64,000 nucleotides of DNA from Carya illinoinensis (lineage: Eukaryota > Streptophyta > Magnoliopsida > Fagales > Juglandaceae). Every line of letters starts with the position of its first letter. The stretch's first letter is position 1. The stretch is from the NCBI RefSeq assembly GCF_018687715.1, contig NC_056765.1:21728894-21792893 (forward strand), in the 5' to 3' direction. The position numbers and the translations under genes were made by a program. The notes below the pieces were generated by a model, which was not told where the DNA came from, made no database searches, and saw only the letters and a list, made by a program, of their open reading frames with translations. This document shows positions 24,901 to 37,800 of this stretch, piece by piece.

Positions 24901-27900
24901 AATAATATCAAAAAAGTGCAGATGAAAGGGAAAGAATGGATTGAAAGGGAAATTTAGCTCAAAACATAGTTTAAAGATTACTAATCATCTTTAAGTTGAT
25001 TAATGCGCTTTAATCTAGTTAGAAACTTAACAATGGTTGGATGAGCACATTAGCCTCATGTGGAACTCCTTGGGCTTGAGGGAAACCAATGGATTCATGT
25101 GGGCGGGCTTCAATGCGATGAATGAAGGTAAAGACAGATTTCTTGGTGCCATTTCGTCCAAACCTAGAACTGAACTACGAGGGTCAGGCAGGTGTACACT
25201 AAGAAGTTTCCCTTGAGGAAAAGGTCAAAAAGGACAAGGCTAAGGGCGGAATCGTACGAATGCACTCGAAGGTGCACCTAGCTTCCGATTCGCTATGAAT
25301 CAGAAATTGACATGGCTTTGGTTCTAGTGATGTGTGATAGATCAGGGCAAATCTTCTAAATCAATCTTAGAATAATGTAAAACAACAATAACATCAAAAA
25401 GGTGCAAATGAAAGGGAGAGAATGAATTTAAGTGGAAATTAAGCTCAAAATATGGTTTAAAGATTACTAATCATCTTTAAGTTGATTAATGCGCTTTAGT
25501 CTAGTTAGAAACTTAACAATGGCTGGATGAGCACACTAGCCTCATGTGGAACTCCTCGGGCTTGAGGGAAACCAATGGATTTATGTGGGCGGGCTTCAAT
25601 ACGGTGAATGAAGTTAAAGACAGATTTCTAGGTGCCATTTTGTCCAAACCAACAACTGAACTACGAGGGTCAGGGAGGTGTGTACACGAAGAAGTTTCCC
25701 CCGAGGAAAAGGTCAAAAACGGCGAGGCTAAGGGCGGAATTGTACGAATGCACTTGAAGGTGCACATATCTTTCGATTTGTAGTCAATTGGAAATTGACA
25801 TGGCTTTGGTTCTAGTGATGTGTGATACATCGAGGCTAATCTTCTAAATCAATCTAAGAATAATGTAAGACAACAATAATATCAAAAATGTGCAGATGAA
25901 AGGGAAAGAATGAATTGAAAGGGAAATTTAGCTCAAAACATAGTTTAAAGATTACTAATCATCTTTAAGTTTATTAATGCGCTTTAGTCTAGTAAGAAGC
26001 TTAACAATGGTTGGATGAGCACATTAGCCTCGTGTGGAACTCCTTGGGTTTGGGGGAAACCAAGGGATTCATGTGGGCGCGTTTCTATACGATGAATGAA
26101 GTTAAAGACAGATTTATTGGTGCCATTTCGTCCAAGCCCATAATTGAACTACGAGGGTCAGGGAGGTGTGTACACCGGGAAGTTTCCCTTGAGGAAAAGG
26201 TCAAAAAGGAGAAGGCTAAGGGCGGAATTGTATGAATGCACTTGAAGGTGCACCTAGCTTCCGATTCGCAGTCAATTGGAAATTGACATGGCTTTGGTCC
26301 TAGTGATGTGTGATAGATCAAGGCTAATCATCTAAATCAATGTAAGAATAATGTAACACAAAAATAATATCAAAAAGGTGCAAATGAAAGGGAAATTAAG
26401 CTCAAAATATGGTTTATAGGTTACTAATCATCTTTAAGTTGATTAATGCGCTTTAGCCTATTAAGAAACTTAACAATGGTTGGATGAGCACATTAGCCTC
26501 GTGTGGAACTCCTTGGGCTTGAGGGAAACCAATGGATTCATGTGGGCGGGCTTCAATATGATGAATGAAGTTAATGACAGATTTCTTGGTGCCATTTCGT
26601 CCAAACCTAGAACTGAACTACGAGGGTCAGGCAGGTGTATACACTAAGAAGTTTCCCGTGAGGAAAAGGTCAAAAAGGACAAGGCTAAGGGCCGAATTGT
26701 AGGAATGCAATCGAAGGTGCACCTAGCTTCCGATTCGCTGTGAATTGGAAATTGACATGGCTTTGGTTCTAGTGATGTGTGATAGGTCCAGGCTAATCTT
26801 CTAAATCAGTTTAACAATAATGTAAGACAACAATAATATCAAAACGGTGCAGATCAAAGGGAGAGAATGAATTGAAAGGGAAATTAAGCTCAAAACATAG
26901 TTTAAAGATTTACTAATCATCTTTAAGTTGATTAATGCGCTTTAGTCTAGTTAGAAACTTAACAAAGGTTGGATGAGCACATTAGCCTCATGTGGAACTC
27001 CTTGGGCTTGAGGGAAACCAATGGATTCATGTGGGCGGGTTTCAATACGATGAATGATGTTAAAGACAGATTTCTTGGTGCCATTTCGTCCAAGCCCAGA
27101 ATTGAACTACGAGGGTCAGGAAGGTGTGTACACCGGGAAGTTTCCCTTGAGGAAAAGGTCAAAAAGGACAAGGCTAAGGGCGGAATTGTACGAATGCACT
27201 TGAAGGTGTACCTAGCTTCCAATTCGCAGTCAATTGGAAATTGACATGGCTTTGGTTCTAGTGATGTGTGATAGGTCCAGGCTAATCTTCTAAATCAGTT
27301 TAACAATAATGTAAGACAACAATAATATCAAAACGGTGCAGATCAAAGGGAGAGAATGAATTGAAAGGGAAATTAAGCTCAAAACATAGTTTAAAGATTT
27401 ACTAATCATCTTTAAGTTGATTAATGCGCTTTAGTCTAGTTAGAAACTTAACAAAGGTTGGATGAGCACATTAGCCTCATGTGGAACTCCTCGGGCTTGA
27501 GGGAAACCAATGGATTCATGTGGGCGGGTTTCAATACGATGAATGATGTTAAAGACAGATTTCTTGGTGCCATTTCGTCCAAGCCCAGAATTGAACTACG
27601 AGGGTCAGGGAGGTGTATACACCGGGAAGTTTCCCTTGAGGAAAAGGTCAAAAAGGACAAGGCTAAGGGCGTAATTGTACAAATGCACTTGAAGGTGCAC
27701 CTAGCTTCCGATTCGCAGTCAATTGGAAATTAACATGGCTTTGGTCCTAGTGATGTGTGATAGATCAAGGGTAATCTTCTAAATCAAAGTAAGAATAATG
27801 TAACACAAAAATAATCTCAAAAAGGTGCAAACGAAAGGGAAATTAAGCTCAAAATATGGTTTATAGGTTACTAATCATCTTTAAGTTGATTAATGCGCTT

Positions 27901-30900
27901 TAGCCTAGTAAGAAACTTAACAATGGTTGGATGAGCACATTAGCCTCGTGTGGAACTCCTTGGGCTTGAGGGAAACCAATGGATTCATGTGGGCGGGCTT
28001 CAATATGATGAATGAAGTTAAAGACAGATTTCTTGGTGCCATTTCGTCCAAACTTAGAACTGAACTACGAGGGTCAGGCAGGTGTGTACACGAAGAAGTT
28101 TCCCCCGAGGAAAAGGTCAAAAACGGCGAGGCTAAGGGCGGAATTGTACGAATGCACTTGAAGGTGCACATATCTTTCGATTTGTAGTCAATTGGAAATT
28201 GACATGGCTTTGGTTCTAGTGATGTGTGATAGATCAAGGGTAATCTTCTAAATCAAAGTAAGAATAATGTAACACAAAAATAATCTCAAAAAGGTGCAAA
28301 CGAAAGGGAAATTAAGCTCAAAATATGGTTTATAGGTTACTAATCATCTTTAAGTTGATTAATGCGCTTTAGCCTAGTAAGAAACTTAACAATGGCTGGA
28401 TGAGCACACTAGCCTCATGTGGAACTCCTCGGGCTTGAGGGAAACCAATGGATTTATGTGGGCGGGCTTCAATACGGTGAATGAAGTTAAAGACAGATTT
28501 CTAGGTGCCATTTTGTCCAAACCAACAACTGAACTACGAGGGTCAGGGAGGTGTGTACACGAAGAAGTTTCCCCCGAGGAAAAGGTCAAAAACGGCGAGG
28601 CTAAGGGCGGAATTGTACGAATGCACTTGAAGGTGCACATATCTTTCGATTTGTAGTCAATTGGAAATTGACATGGCTTTGGTTCTAGTGATGTGTGATA
28701 CATCGAGGCTAATCTTCTAAATCAATCTAAGAATAATGTAAGACAACAATAATATCAAAAAGGTGCAGATGAAAGGGAAAGAATGAATTGAAAGGGAAAT
28801 TTAGCTCAAAACATAGTTTAAAGATTACTAATCATCTTTAAGTTTATTAATGCGCTTTAGTCTAGTAAGAAGCTTAACAATGGTTGGATGAGCACATTAG
28901 CCTCGTGTGGAACTCCTTGGGTTTGGGGGAAACCAAGGGATTCATGTGGGCGCGTTTCTATACGATGAATGAAGTTAAAGACAGATTTATTGGTGCCATT
29001 TCGTCCAAGCCCAGAATTGAACTACGAGGGTCAGGGAGGTGTGTACACCGGGAAGTTTCCCTTGAGGAAAAGGTCAAAAAGGAGAAGGCTAAGGGCGGAA
29101 TTGTACGAATGCACTTGAAGGTGCACCTAGCTTCCGATTCGCAGTCAATTGGAAATTGACATGGCTTTGGTCCTAGTGATGTGTGATAGATCAAGGCTAA
29201 TCATCTAAATCAATGTAAGAATAATGTAACACAAAAATAATCTCAAAAAGGTGCAAACGAAAGGGAAATTAAGCTCAAAATATGGTTTATAGGTTACTAA
29301 TCATCTTTAAGTTGATTAATGCGCTTTAGCCTAGTAAGAAACTTAACAATGGTTGGATGAGCACATTAGCCTCGTGTGGAACTCCTTGGGCTTGAGGGAA
29401 ACCAATGGATTCATGTGGGCGGGCTTCAATATGATGAATGAAGTTAAAGACAGATTTCTTGGTGCCATTTCGTCCAAACTTAGAACTGAACTACGAGGGT
29501 CAGGCAGGTGCATATACCAAGAAGTTCCCTTGAGGAAAAGGTCAAGAAGGACAAGGCTAAGGGCGGAATTGTACGAATGCACTCGAAGTTGCACCTAGCT
29601 TCCGATTCGCTGTCAATTGCAAATTGACATGGCTTTGGTTCTAGTGATGTGTGATAGATCAATACTAATCTTCTAAATCAATCTAAGAATAATGTAAAAC
29701 AACAATAAAATCAAAAAGGTGCAAATGAAAGGGAGAGAATGAATTTAAGTGGAAATTAAGCTCAAAATATGGTTTAAAGATTACTAATCATCTTTAAGTT
29801 TATTAATGCGCTTTAGTCCAGTTAGAAACTTAACAATGGTTTCATGAGCACATTAGCCTCATGTGGAACTCCTTGGGCTTGAGGAAAACCAATGGATTCA
29901 TGTGGGCGGGCTTCAATACGGTGAATGAAGTTAAAGACAGATTTCTAAGTGCCATTTTGTCCAAACCAACAACTGAACTACGAGGGTCAGGGAGGTGTGT
30001 ACACGAAGAAGTTTCCCCTGAGGAAAAGGTCAAAAACGGCGAGGCTAAGGGCGGAATTGTACGAATGCACTTGAAGGTGCACATATCTCCCGATTCGTAG
30101 TCAATTGGAAATTGACATGGCTTTGGTCCTAGTGATGTGTGATACATCGAGGCTAATCTTCTAAATCAATCTAAGAATAATGTAAGACAACAATAATATC
30201 AAAAAAGTGCAGATGAAAGGGAAAGAATGGATTGAAAGGGAAATTTAGCTCAAAACATAGTTTAAAGATTACTAATCATCTTTAAGTTGATTAATGCGCT
30301 TTAATCTAGTTAGAAACTTAACAATGGTTGGATGAGCACATTAGCCTCATGTGGAACTCCTTGGGCTTGAGGGAAACCAATGGATTCATGTGGGCGGGCT
30401 TCAATGCGATGAATGAAGGTAAAGACAGATTTCTTGGTGCCATTTCGTCCAAACCTAGAACTGAACTACGAGGGTCAGGCAGGTGTACACTAAGAAGTTT
30501 CCCTTGAGGAAAAGGTCAAAAAGGACAAGGCTAAGGGCGGAATCGTACGAATGCACTCGAAGGTGCACCTAGCTTCCGATTCGCTATGAATCAGAAATTG
30601 ACATGGCTTTGGTTCTAGTGATGTGTGATAGATCAGGGCAAATCTTCTAAATCAATCTTAGAATAATGTAAAACAACAATAACATCAAAAAGGTGCAAAT
30701 GAAAGGGAGAGAATGAATTTAAGTGGAAATTAAGCTCAAAATATGGTTTAAAGATTACTAATCATCTTTAAGTTGATTAATGCGCTTTAGTCTAGTTAGA
30801 AACTTAACAATGGCTGGATGAGCACACTAGCCTCATGTGGAACTCCTCGGGCTTGAGGGAAACCAATGGATTTATGTGGGCGGGCTTCAATACGGTGAAT

Positions 30901-33900
30901 GAAGTTAAAGACAGATTTCTAGGTGCCATTTTGTCCAAACCAACAACTGAACTACGAGGGTCAGGGAGGTGTGTACACGAAGAAGTTTCCCCCGAGGAAA
31001 AGGTCAAAAACGGCGAGCCTAAGGGCGGAATTGTACGAATGCACTTGAAGGTGCACATATCTTTCGATTTGTAGTCAATTGGAAATTGACATGGCTTTGG
31101 TTCTAGTGATGTGTGATACATCGAGGCTAATCTTCTAAATCAATCTAAGAATAATGTAAGACAACAATAATATCAAAAAGGTGCAGATGAAAGGGAAAGA
31201 ATGAATTGAAAGGGAAATTTAGCTCAAAACATAGTTTAAAGATTACTAATCATCTTTAAGTTTATTAATGCGCTTTAGTCTAGTAAGAAGCTTAACAATG
31301 GTTGGATGAGCACATTAGCCTCGTGTGGAACTCCTTGGGTTTGGGGGAAACCAAGGGATTCATGTGGGCGCGTTTCTATACGATGAATGAAGTTAAAGAC
31401 AGATTTATTGGTGCCATTTCGTCCAAGCCCAGAATTGAACTACGAGGGTCAGGGAGGTGTGTACACCGGGAAGTTTCCCTTGAGGAAAAGGTCAAAAAGG
31501 AGAAGGCTAAGGGCGGAATTGTACGAATGCACTTGAAGGTGCACCTAGCTTCCGATTCGCAGTCAATTGGAAATTGACATGGCTTTGGTCCTAGTGATGT
31601 GTGATAGATCAAGGCTAATCATCTAAATCAATGTAAGAATAATGTAACACAAAAATAATATCAAAAAGGTGCAAATGAAAGGGAAATTAAGCTCAAAATA
31701 TGGTTTATAGGTTACTAATCATCTTTAAGTTGATTAATGCGCTTTAGCCTATTAAGAAACTTAACAATGGTTGGATGAGCACATTAGCCTCGTGTGGAAC
31801 TCCTTGGGCTTGAGGGAAACCAATGGATTCATGTGGGCGGGCTTCAATATGATGAATGAAGTTAATGACAGATTTCTTGGTGCCATTTCGTCCAAACTTA
31901 GAACTGAACTACGAGGGTCAGGCAGGTGTATACACTAAGAAGTTTCCCGTGAGGAAAAGGTCAAAAAGGACAAGGCTAAGGGCCGAATTGTAGGAATGCA
32001 ATCGAAGGTGCACCTAGCTTCCGATTCGCTGTGAATTGGAAATTGACATGGCTTTGGTTCTAGTGATGTGTGATAGGTCCAGGCTAATCTTCTAAATCAG
32101 TTTAACAATAATGTAAGACAACAATAATATCAAAACGGTGCAGATCAAAGGGAGAGAATGAATTGAAAGGGAAATTAAGCTCAAAACATAGTTTAAAGAT
32201 TTACTAATCATCTTTAAGTTGATTAATGCGCTTTAGTCTAGTTAGAAACTTAACAAAGGTTGGATGAGCACATTAGCCTCATGTGGAACTCCTTGGGCTT
32301 GAGGGAAACCAATGGATTCATGTGGGCGGGTTTCAATACGATGAATGATGTTAAAGACAGATTTCTTGGTGCCATTTCGTCCAAGCCCAGAATTGAACTA
32401 CGAGGGTCAGGAAGGTGTGTACACCGGGAAGTTTCCCTTGAGGAAAAGGTCAAAAAGGACAAGGCTAAGGGCGGAATTGTACGAATGCACTTGAAGGTGT
32501 ACCTAGCTTCCAATTCGCAGTCAATTGGAAATTGACATGGCTTTGGTTCTAGTGATGTGTGATAGGTCCAGGCTAATCTTCTAAATCAGTTTAACAATAA
32601 TGTAAGACAACAATAATATCAAAACGGTGCAGATCAAAGGGAGAGAATGAATTGAAAGGGAAATTAAGCTCAAAACATAGTTTAAAGATTTACTAATCAT
32701 CTTTAAGTTGATTAATGCGCTTTAGTCTAGTTAGAAACTTAACAAAGGTTGGATGAGCACATTAGCCTCATGTGGAACTCCTCGGGCTTGAGGGAAACCA
32801 ATGGATTCATGTGGGCGGGTTTCAATACGATGAATGATGTTAAAGACAGATTTCTTGGTGCCATTTCGTCCAAGCCCAGAATTGAACTACGAGGGTCAGG
32901 GAGGTGTATACACCGGGAAGTTTCCCTTGAGGAAAAGGTCAAAAAGGACAAGGCTAAGGGCGTAATTGTACAAATGCACTTGAAGGTGCACCTAGCTTCC
33001 GATTCGCAGTCAATTGGAAATTAACATGGCTTTGGTCCTAGTGATGTGTGATAGATCAAGGGTAATCTTCTAAATCAAAGTAAGAATAATGTAACACAAA
33101 AATAATCTCAAAAAGGTGCAAACGAAAGGGAAATTAAGCTCAAAATATGGTTTATAGGTTACTAATCATCTTTAAGTTGATTAATGCGCTTTAGCCTAGT
33201 AAGAAACTTAACAATGGTTGGATGAGCACATTAGCCTCGTGTGGAACTCCTTGGGCTTGAGGGAAACCAATGGATTCATGTGGGCGGGCTTCAATATGAT
33301 GAATGAAGTTAAAGACAGATTTCTTGGTGCCATTTCGTCCAAACTTAGAACTGAACTACGAGGGTCAGGCAGGTGCATATACCAAGAAGTTCCCTTGAGG
33401 AAAAGGTCAAGAAGGACAAGGCTAAGAGCGGAATTGTACGAATGCACTCGAAGTTGCACCTAGCTTCCGATTCGCTGTCAATTGCAAATTGACATGGCTT
33501 TGGTTCTAGTGATGTGTGATAGATCAATACTAATCTTCTAAATCAATCTAAGAATAATGTAAAACAACAATAAAATCAAAAAGGTGCAAATGAAAGGGAG
33601 AGAATGAATTTAAGTGGAAATTAAGCTCAAAATATGGTTTAAAGATTACTAATCATCTTTAAGTTTATTAATGCGCTTTAGTCCAGTTAGAAACTTAACA
33701 ATGGTTTCATGAGCACATTAGCCTCATGTGGAACTCCTTGGGCTTGAGGAAAACCAATGGATTCATGTGGGCGGGCTTCAATACGGTGAATGAAGTTAAA
33801 GACAGATTTCTAAGTGCCATTTTGTCCAAACCAACAACTGAACTACGAGGGTCAGGGAGGTGTGTACACGAAGAAGTTTCCCCTGAGGAAAAGGTCAAAA

Positions 33901-34678
33901 ACGGCGAGGCTAAGGGCGGAATTGTACGAATGCACTTGAAGGTGCACATATCTCCCGATTCGTAGTCAATTGGAAATTGACATGGCTTTGGTCCTAGTGA
34001 TGTGTGATACATCGAGGCTAATCTTCTAAATCAATCTAAGAATAATGTAAGACAACAATAATATCAAAAAAGTGCAGATGAAAGGGAAAGAATGGATTGA
34101 AAGGGAAATTTAGCTCAAAACATAGTTTAAAGATTACTAATCATCTTTAAGTTGATTAATGCGCTTTAATCTAGTTAGAAACTTAACAATGGTTGGATGA
34201 GCACATTAGCCTCATGTGGAACTCCTTGGGCTTGAGGGAAACCAATGGATTCATGTGGGCGGGCTTCAATGCGATGAATGAAGGTAAAGACAGATTTCTT
34301 GGTGCCATTTCGTCCAAACCTAGAACTGAACTACGAGGGTCAGGCAGGTGTACACTAAGAAGTTTCCCTTGAGGAAAAGGTCAAAAAGGACAAGGCTAAG
34401 GGCGGAATCGTACGAATGCACTCGAAGGTGCACCTAGCTTCCGATTCGCTATGAATCAGAAATTGACATGGCTTTGGTTCTAGTGATGTGTGATAGATCA
34501 GGGCAAATCTTCTAAATCAATCTTAGAATAATGTAAAACAACAATAACATCAAAAAGGTGCAAATGAAAGGGAGAGAATGAATTTAAGTGGAAATTAAGC
34601 TCAAAATATGGTTTAAAGATTACTAATCATCTTTAAGTTGATTAATGCGCTTTAGTCTAGTTAGAAACTTAACAATGG
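12954..34678 (+). repeat. HOR2: 8-monomer higher-order repeat, 3865 bp, ~5.5 copies
   Basis: Monomers A-H (488, 486, 488, 469, 489, 489, 469, 487 bp) begin at 12954, 13442, 13928, 14416, 14885, 15374, 15863 and 16332. The A monomer (TTTCATGAGC) returns at 16819, 20684 and 24549, each exactly +3865, then at 29840 and 33705. The 24549-29840 interval is longer by 1426 bp because of a mosaic insertion. Monomer B carries AATGAAGGTAAAG and a 2-bp deletion in GGCAGGTGTACAC in every copy. Copies differ by only a few bases that I noticed. Copies starting at 20684 and 24549 share AAGTTCAAG, so they are each other's closest relatives. Confidence 0.93.
27927..29352 (+). repeat. Mosaic three-monomer insertion within HOR2
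   Basis: Three extra monomers (469, 488, 469 bp; 1426 bp in all) interrupt the 3865-bp rhythm. The unit at 27927 starts as type H but switches near 28085 to type C sequence (GTGTGTACACGAAGAAG, TTTCGATTTGTAG) and then takes a type G linker (AACGAAAGGG). The 28396 unit is type C. The 28884 unit is type D but ends in a type G linker leading into an H monomer at 29353. The pattern fits several unequal exchanges or conversion tracts. Confidence 0.8.
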
Positions 34679-34861
34679 CTGGATGAGCACACTAGCCTCA
34701 TGTGGAACTCCTCGTCCAAGCCCAGAATTGAACTACGAGGGTCAGGAAGGTGTGTACACCGGGAAATGAAAGGGAAATTTAGCTCAAAACATAGTTTAAA
34801 GATTACTAATCATCTTTAAGTTGATTAATGCGCTTTAGTATAGTTAGAAACTTAACGATGG
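34679..34861 (+). repeat. Doubly deleted satellite monomer (183 bp) at the HOR2/HOR3 border
   Basis: The unit begins as type C (CTGGATGAGCACACTAGCC). It jumps at ACTCCTCG to the middle of a monomer (TCCAAGCCCAGAATTG), runs to GTACACCGGGAA, then jumps again to ATGAAAGGGAAATTTAGC in the linker. About 300 bp are missing. It separates the last HOR2 copy from the D/E-like units that lead into HOR3. Confidence 0.9.
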
Positions 34862-37800
34862 TTGGATGAGCACATTAGCCTCCTGTGGAACTCCTTGGGC
34901 TTGAGGGAAACCAAGGGATTCATGTGGGCGGGTTTCAATACGATGAATGAAGTTAAAGACAGATTTCTTGGTGCCATTTCGTCCAAGCCCAGAATTGAAC
35001 TACGAGGGTCAGGGAGGTGTGTACACCGGGAAGTTTCCCCTGAGGAAAAGGTCAAAAAGGACAAGGCTAAGGGCGGAATTGTACGAATGCACTTGAAGGT
35101 GCACCTAGCTTCCGATTCGCAGTCAATTGGAAATTGACATGGCTTTGGTCCTAGTGATGTGTGATAGATCAAGGCTAATCATCTAAATCAATGTAAGAAT
35201 AATGTAACACAAAATTAATATCAAAAAGGTGCAAATGAAAGAGAAATTAAGCTCAAAATATGGTTTATAGGTTACTAATCATCTTTAAGTTGATTAATGC
35301 GCTTTAGCCTAGTAAGAAACTTAACAATGGTTGGATGAGCACATTAGCCTCGTGTGGAACTCCTTGGGCTTGAGGGAAACCAATGGATTCATGTGGGCGG
35401 GCTTCAATATGATGAATGAAGTTAATGACAGATTTCTTGGTGCCATTTCGTCCAAACTTAGAACTGAACTACGAGGGTCAGGCAGGTGTATACACCAAGA
35501 AGTTTCCCTTGAGGAAAAGGTCGAAAAGAACAAGGCTAAGGGCCGAATTGTACGAATGCAATCGAAGGTGCACCTAGCTTCCGATTCGCTGTGAATTGGA
35601 AATTGACATGGCTTTGGTTCTAGTGATGTGTGATAGGTCCAGGCTAATCTTCTAAATCAGTTTAACAATAGTGTAAGACAACAATAATATCAAAACGGTG
35701 CAGATCAAAGGAAGAGAATGAATTGAAAGGGAAATTAAGCTCAAAACATTGTTTAAAGATTTACTAATCATCTTTAAGTTGATTAATGCGCTTTAGTCTA
35801 GTTAGAAACTTAACAAAGGTTGGATGAGCAGATTAGCCTCATGTGGAACTCCTTGGGCTTGAGGGAAACCAATGGATTCATGTGGGCGGGTTTCAATACG
35901 ATGAATGATGTTAAAGACAGATTTCTTGGTGCCATTTCGTCCAAGCCCAGAATTGAACTACGAGGGTCAGGGAGGTGTGTACACCGGGAAGTTTCCCTTG
36001 AGGAAAAGGTCAAAAAGTACAAGGCTAAGGGCGGAATTGTACGAATGCACTTGAAGGTGTACCTAGCTTCCGATTCGCAGTCAATTGGAAATTGACATGG
36101 CTTTGGTCCTAGTGATGTGTGATATATCAAGGCTAATCTTCTAAATCAATGTAAGAATAATGTAACACAAAAATAATATCAAAAAGGTGCAAATGAAAGG
36201 GAAATTAAGCTCAAAATATGGTTTATAGGTTACTAATCATCTTTAAGTTGATTAATGCGCTTTAGCCTAGTAAGAAACTTAACAATGGTTGGATGAGCAA
36301 ATTAGCCTCGTGTGGAACTCCTTGGGCGTGAGGGAAACCAATGGATTCATGTGGGCGGGCTTCAATATGATGAATGAAGTTAAAGACAGATTTCTTGGTG
36401 CCATTTCGTCCAAACTTAGAACTGAACTACGAGGGTCAGGTAGGTGTGTACACCAAGAAGCTTCCCTTCAGGAAAAGGTCAAAAAGGACAAGGCTAAGGG
36501 CGGAATTGTACGAATGCACTTGAAGGTGTACCTAGCTTCCGATTCGCAGTCAATTGGAAATTGACATGGCTTTGGTCCTAGTGATGTGTGATATATCAAG
36601 GCTAATCTTCTAAATCAATGTAAGAATAATGTAACACAAAAATAATATCAAAAAGGTGCAAATGAAAGGGAAATTAAGCTCAAAATATGGTTTATAGGTT
36701 ACTAATCATCTTTAAGTTGATTAATGCGCTTTAGCCTAGTAAGAAACTTAACAATGGTTGGATGAGCAAATTAGCCTCGTGTGGAACTCCTTGGGCGTGA
36801 GGGAAACCAATGGATTCATGTGGGCGGGCTTCAATATGATGAATGAAGTTAAAGACAGATTTCTTGGTGCCATTTCGTCCAAACTTAGAACTGAACTACG
36901 AGGGTCAGGTAGGTGTGTACACCAAGAAGCTTCCCTTCAGGAAAAGGTAAAAAAGGACAAGGTTAAGGGCGGAATTGTACGAATGCACTCGAAGGTGCAC
37001 CTAGCTTCCGATTCGCTGTGAATTGCAAATTGACATGGCTTTGGTTCTAGTGATGTGTGATAGATCAAGACTAATCTTCTAAATTAATCTAAGAATAATG
37101 TAAAACAACAATAAAATCAAAAAGGTGCAAATGAAAGGGAGAGAATGAATTTAAGTGGAAATTAAGCTCAAAATATGGTTTAAAGATTACTAATCATCTT
37201 TAAGTTTATTAATGCGCTTTAGTCTAGTTAGGAACTTAACAATGGTTTGATGAGCACATTAGCCTCATGTGGAACTCCTTGGGCTTGAGGAAAACCAATG
37301 GGAATTCTTCATGTGGGCGGGCTTCAATGCGATGAATGAAGTTAAAGACAGATTTCTTGGTGCCATTTCTTTCAAACCTAGAACTGAACTACGAGTGTCA
37401 GGCAGGTGTGTACACCAAGAAGTTTCCCTTGAGGAAAAGGTCAAAAACGACAAGGCTAAGGGCGGAATTGTACGAATGCACTCGAAGGTGCACCTAGCTT
37501 CCGATTCGCTGTCAATTGCAAATTGACATGGCTTTGGTTCTAGTGATGTGTGATAGATCAATACTAATCTTCTAAATCAATCTAAGAATAATGTAAAACA
37601 ACAATAAAATCAAAAAGGTGCAAATGAAAGGGAGAGAATGAATATAAGTGGAAATTAAGCTCAAAATATGGTTTAAAGATTACTAATCATCTTTAAGTTT
37701 ATTAATGCGCTTTAGTCCAGTTAGAAACTTAACAATGGTTTCATGAGCACATTCGCCTCATGTGGAACTCCTTGGGCTTGAGGGAAACCAATGCGTTGGT

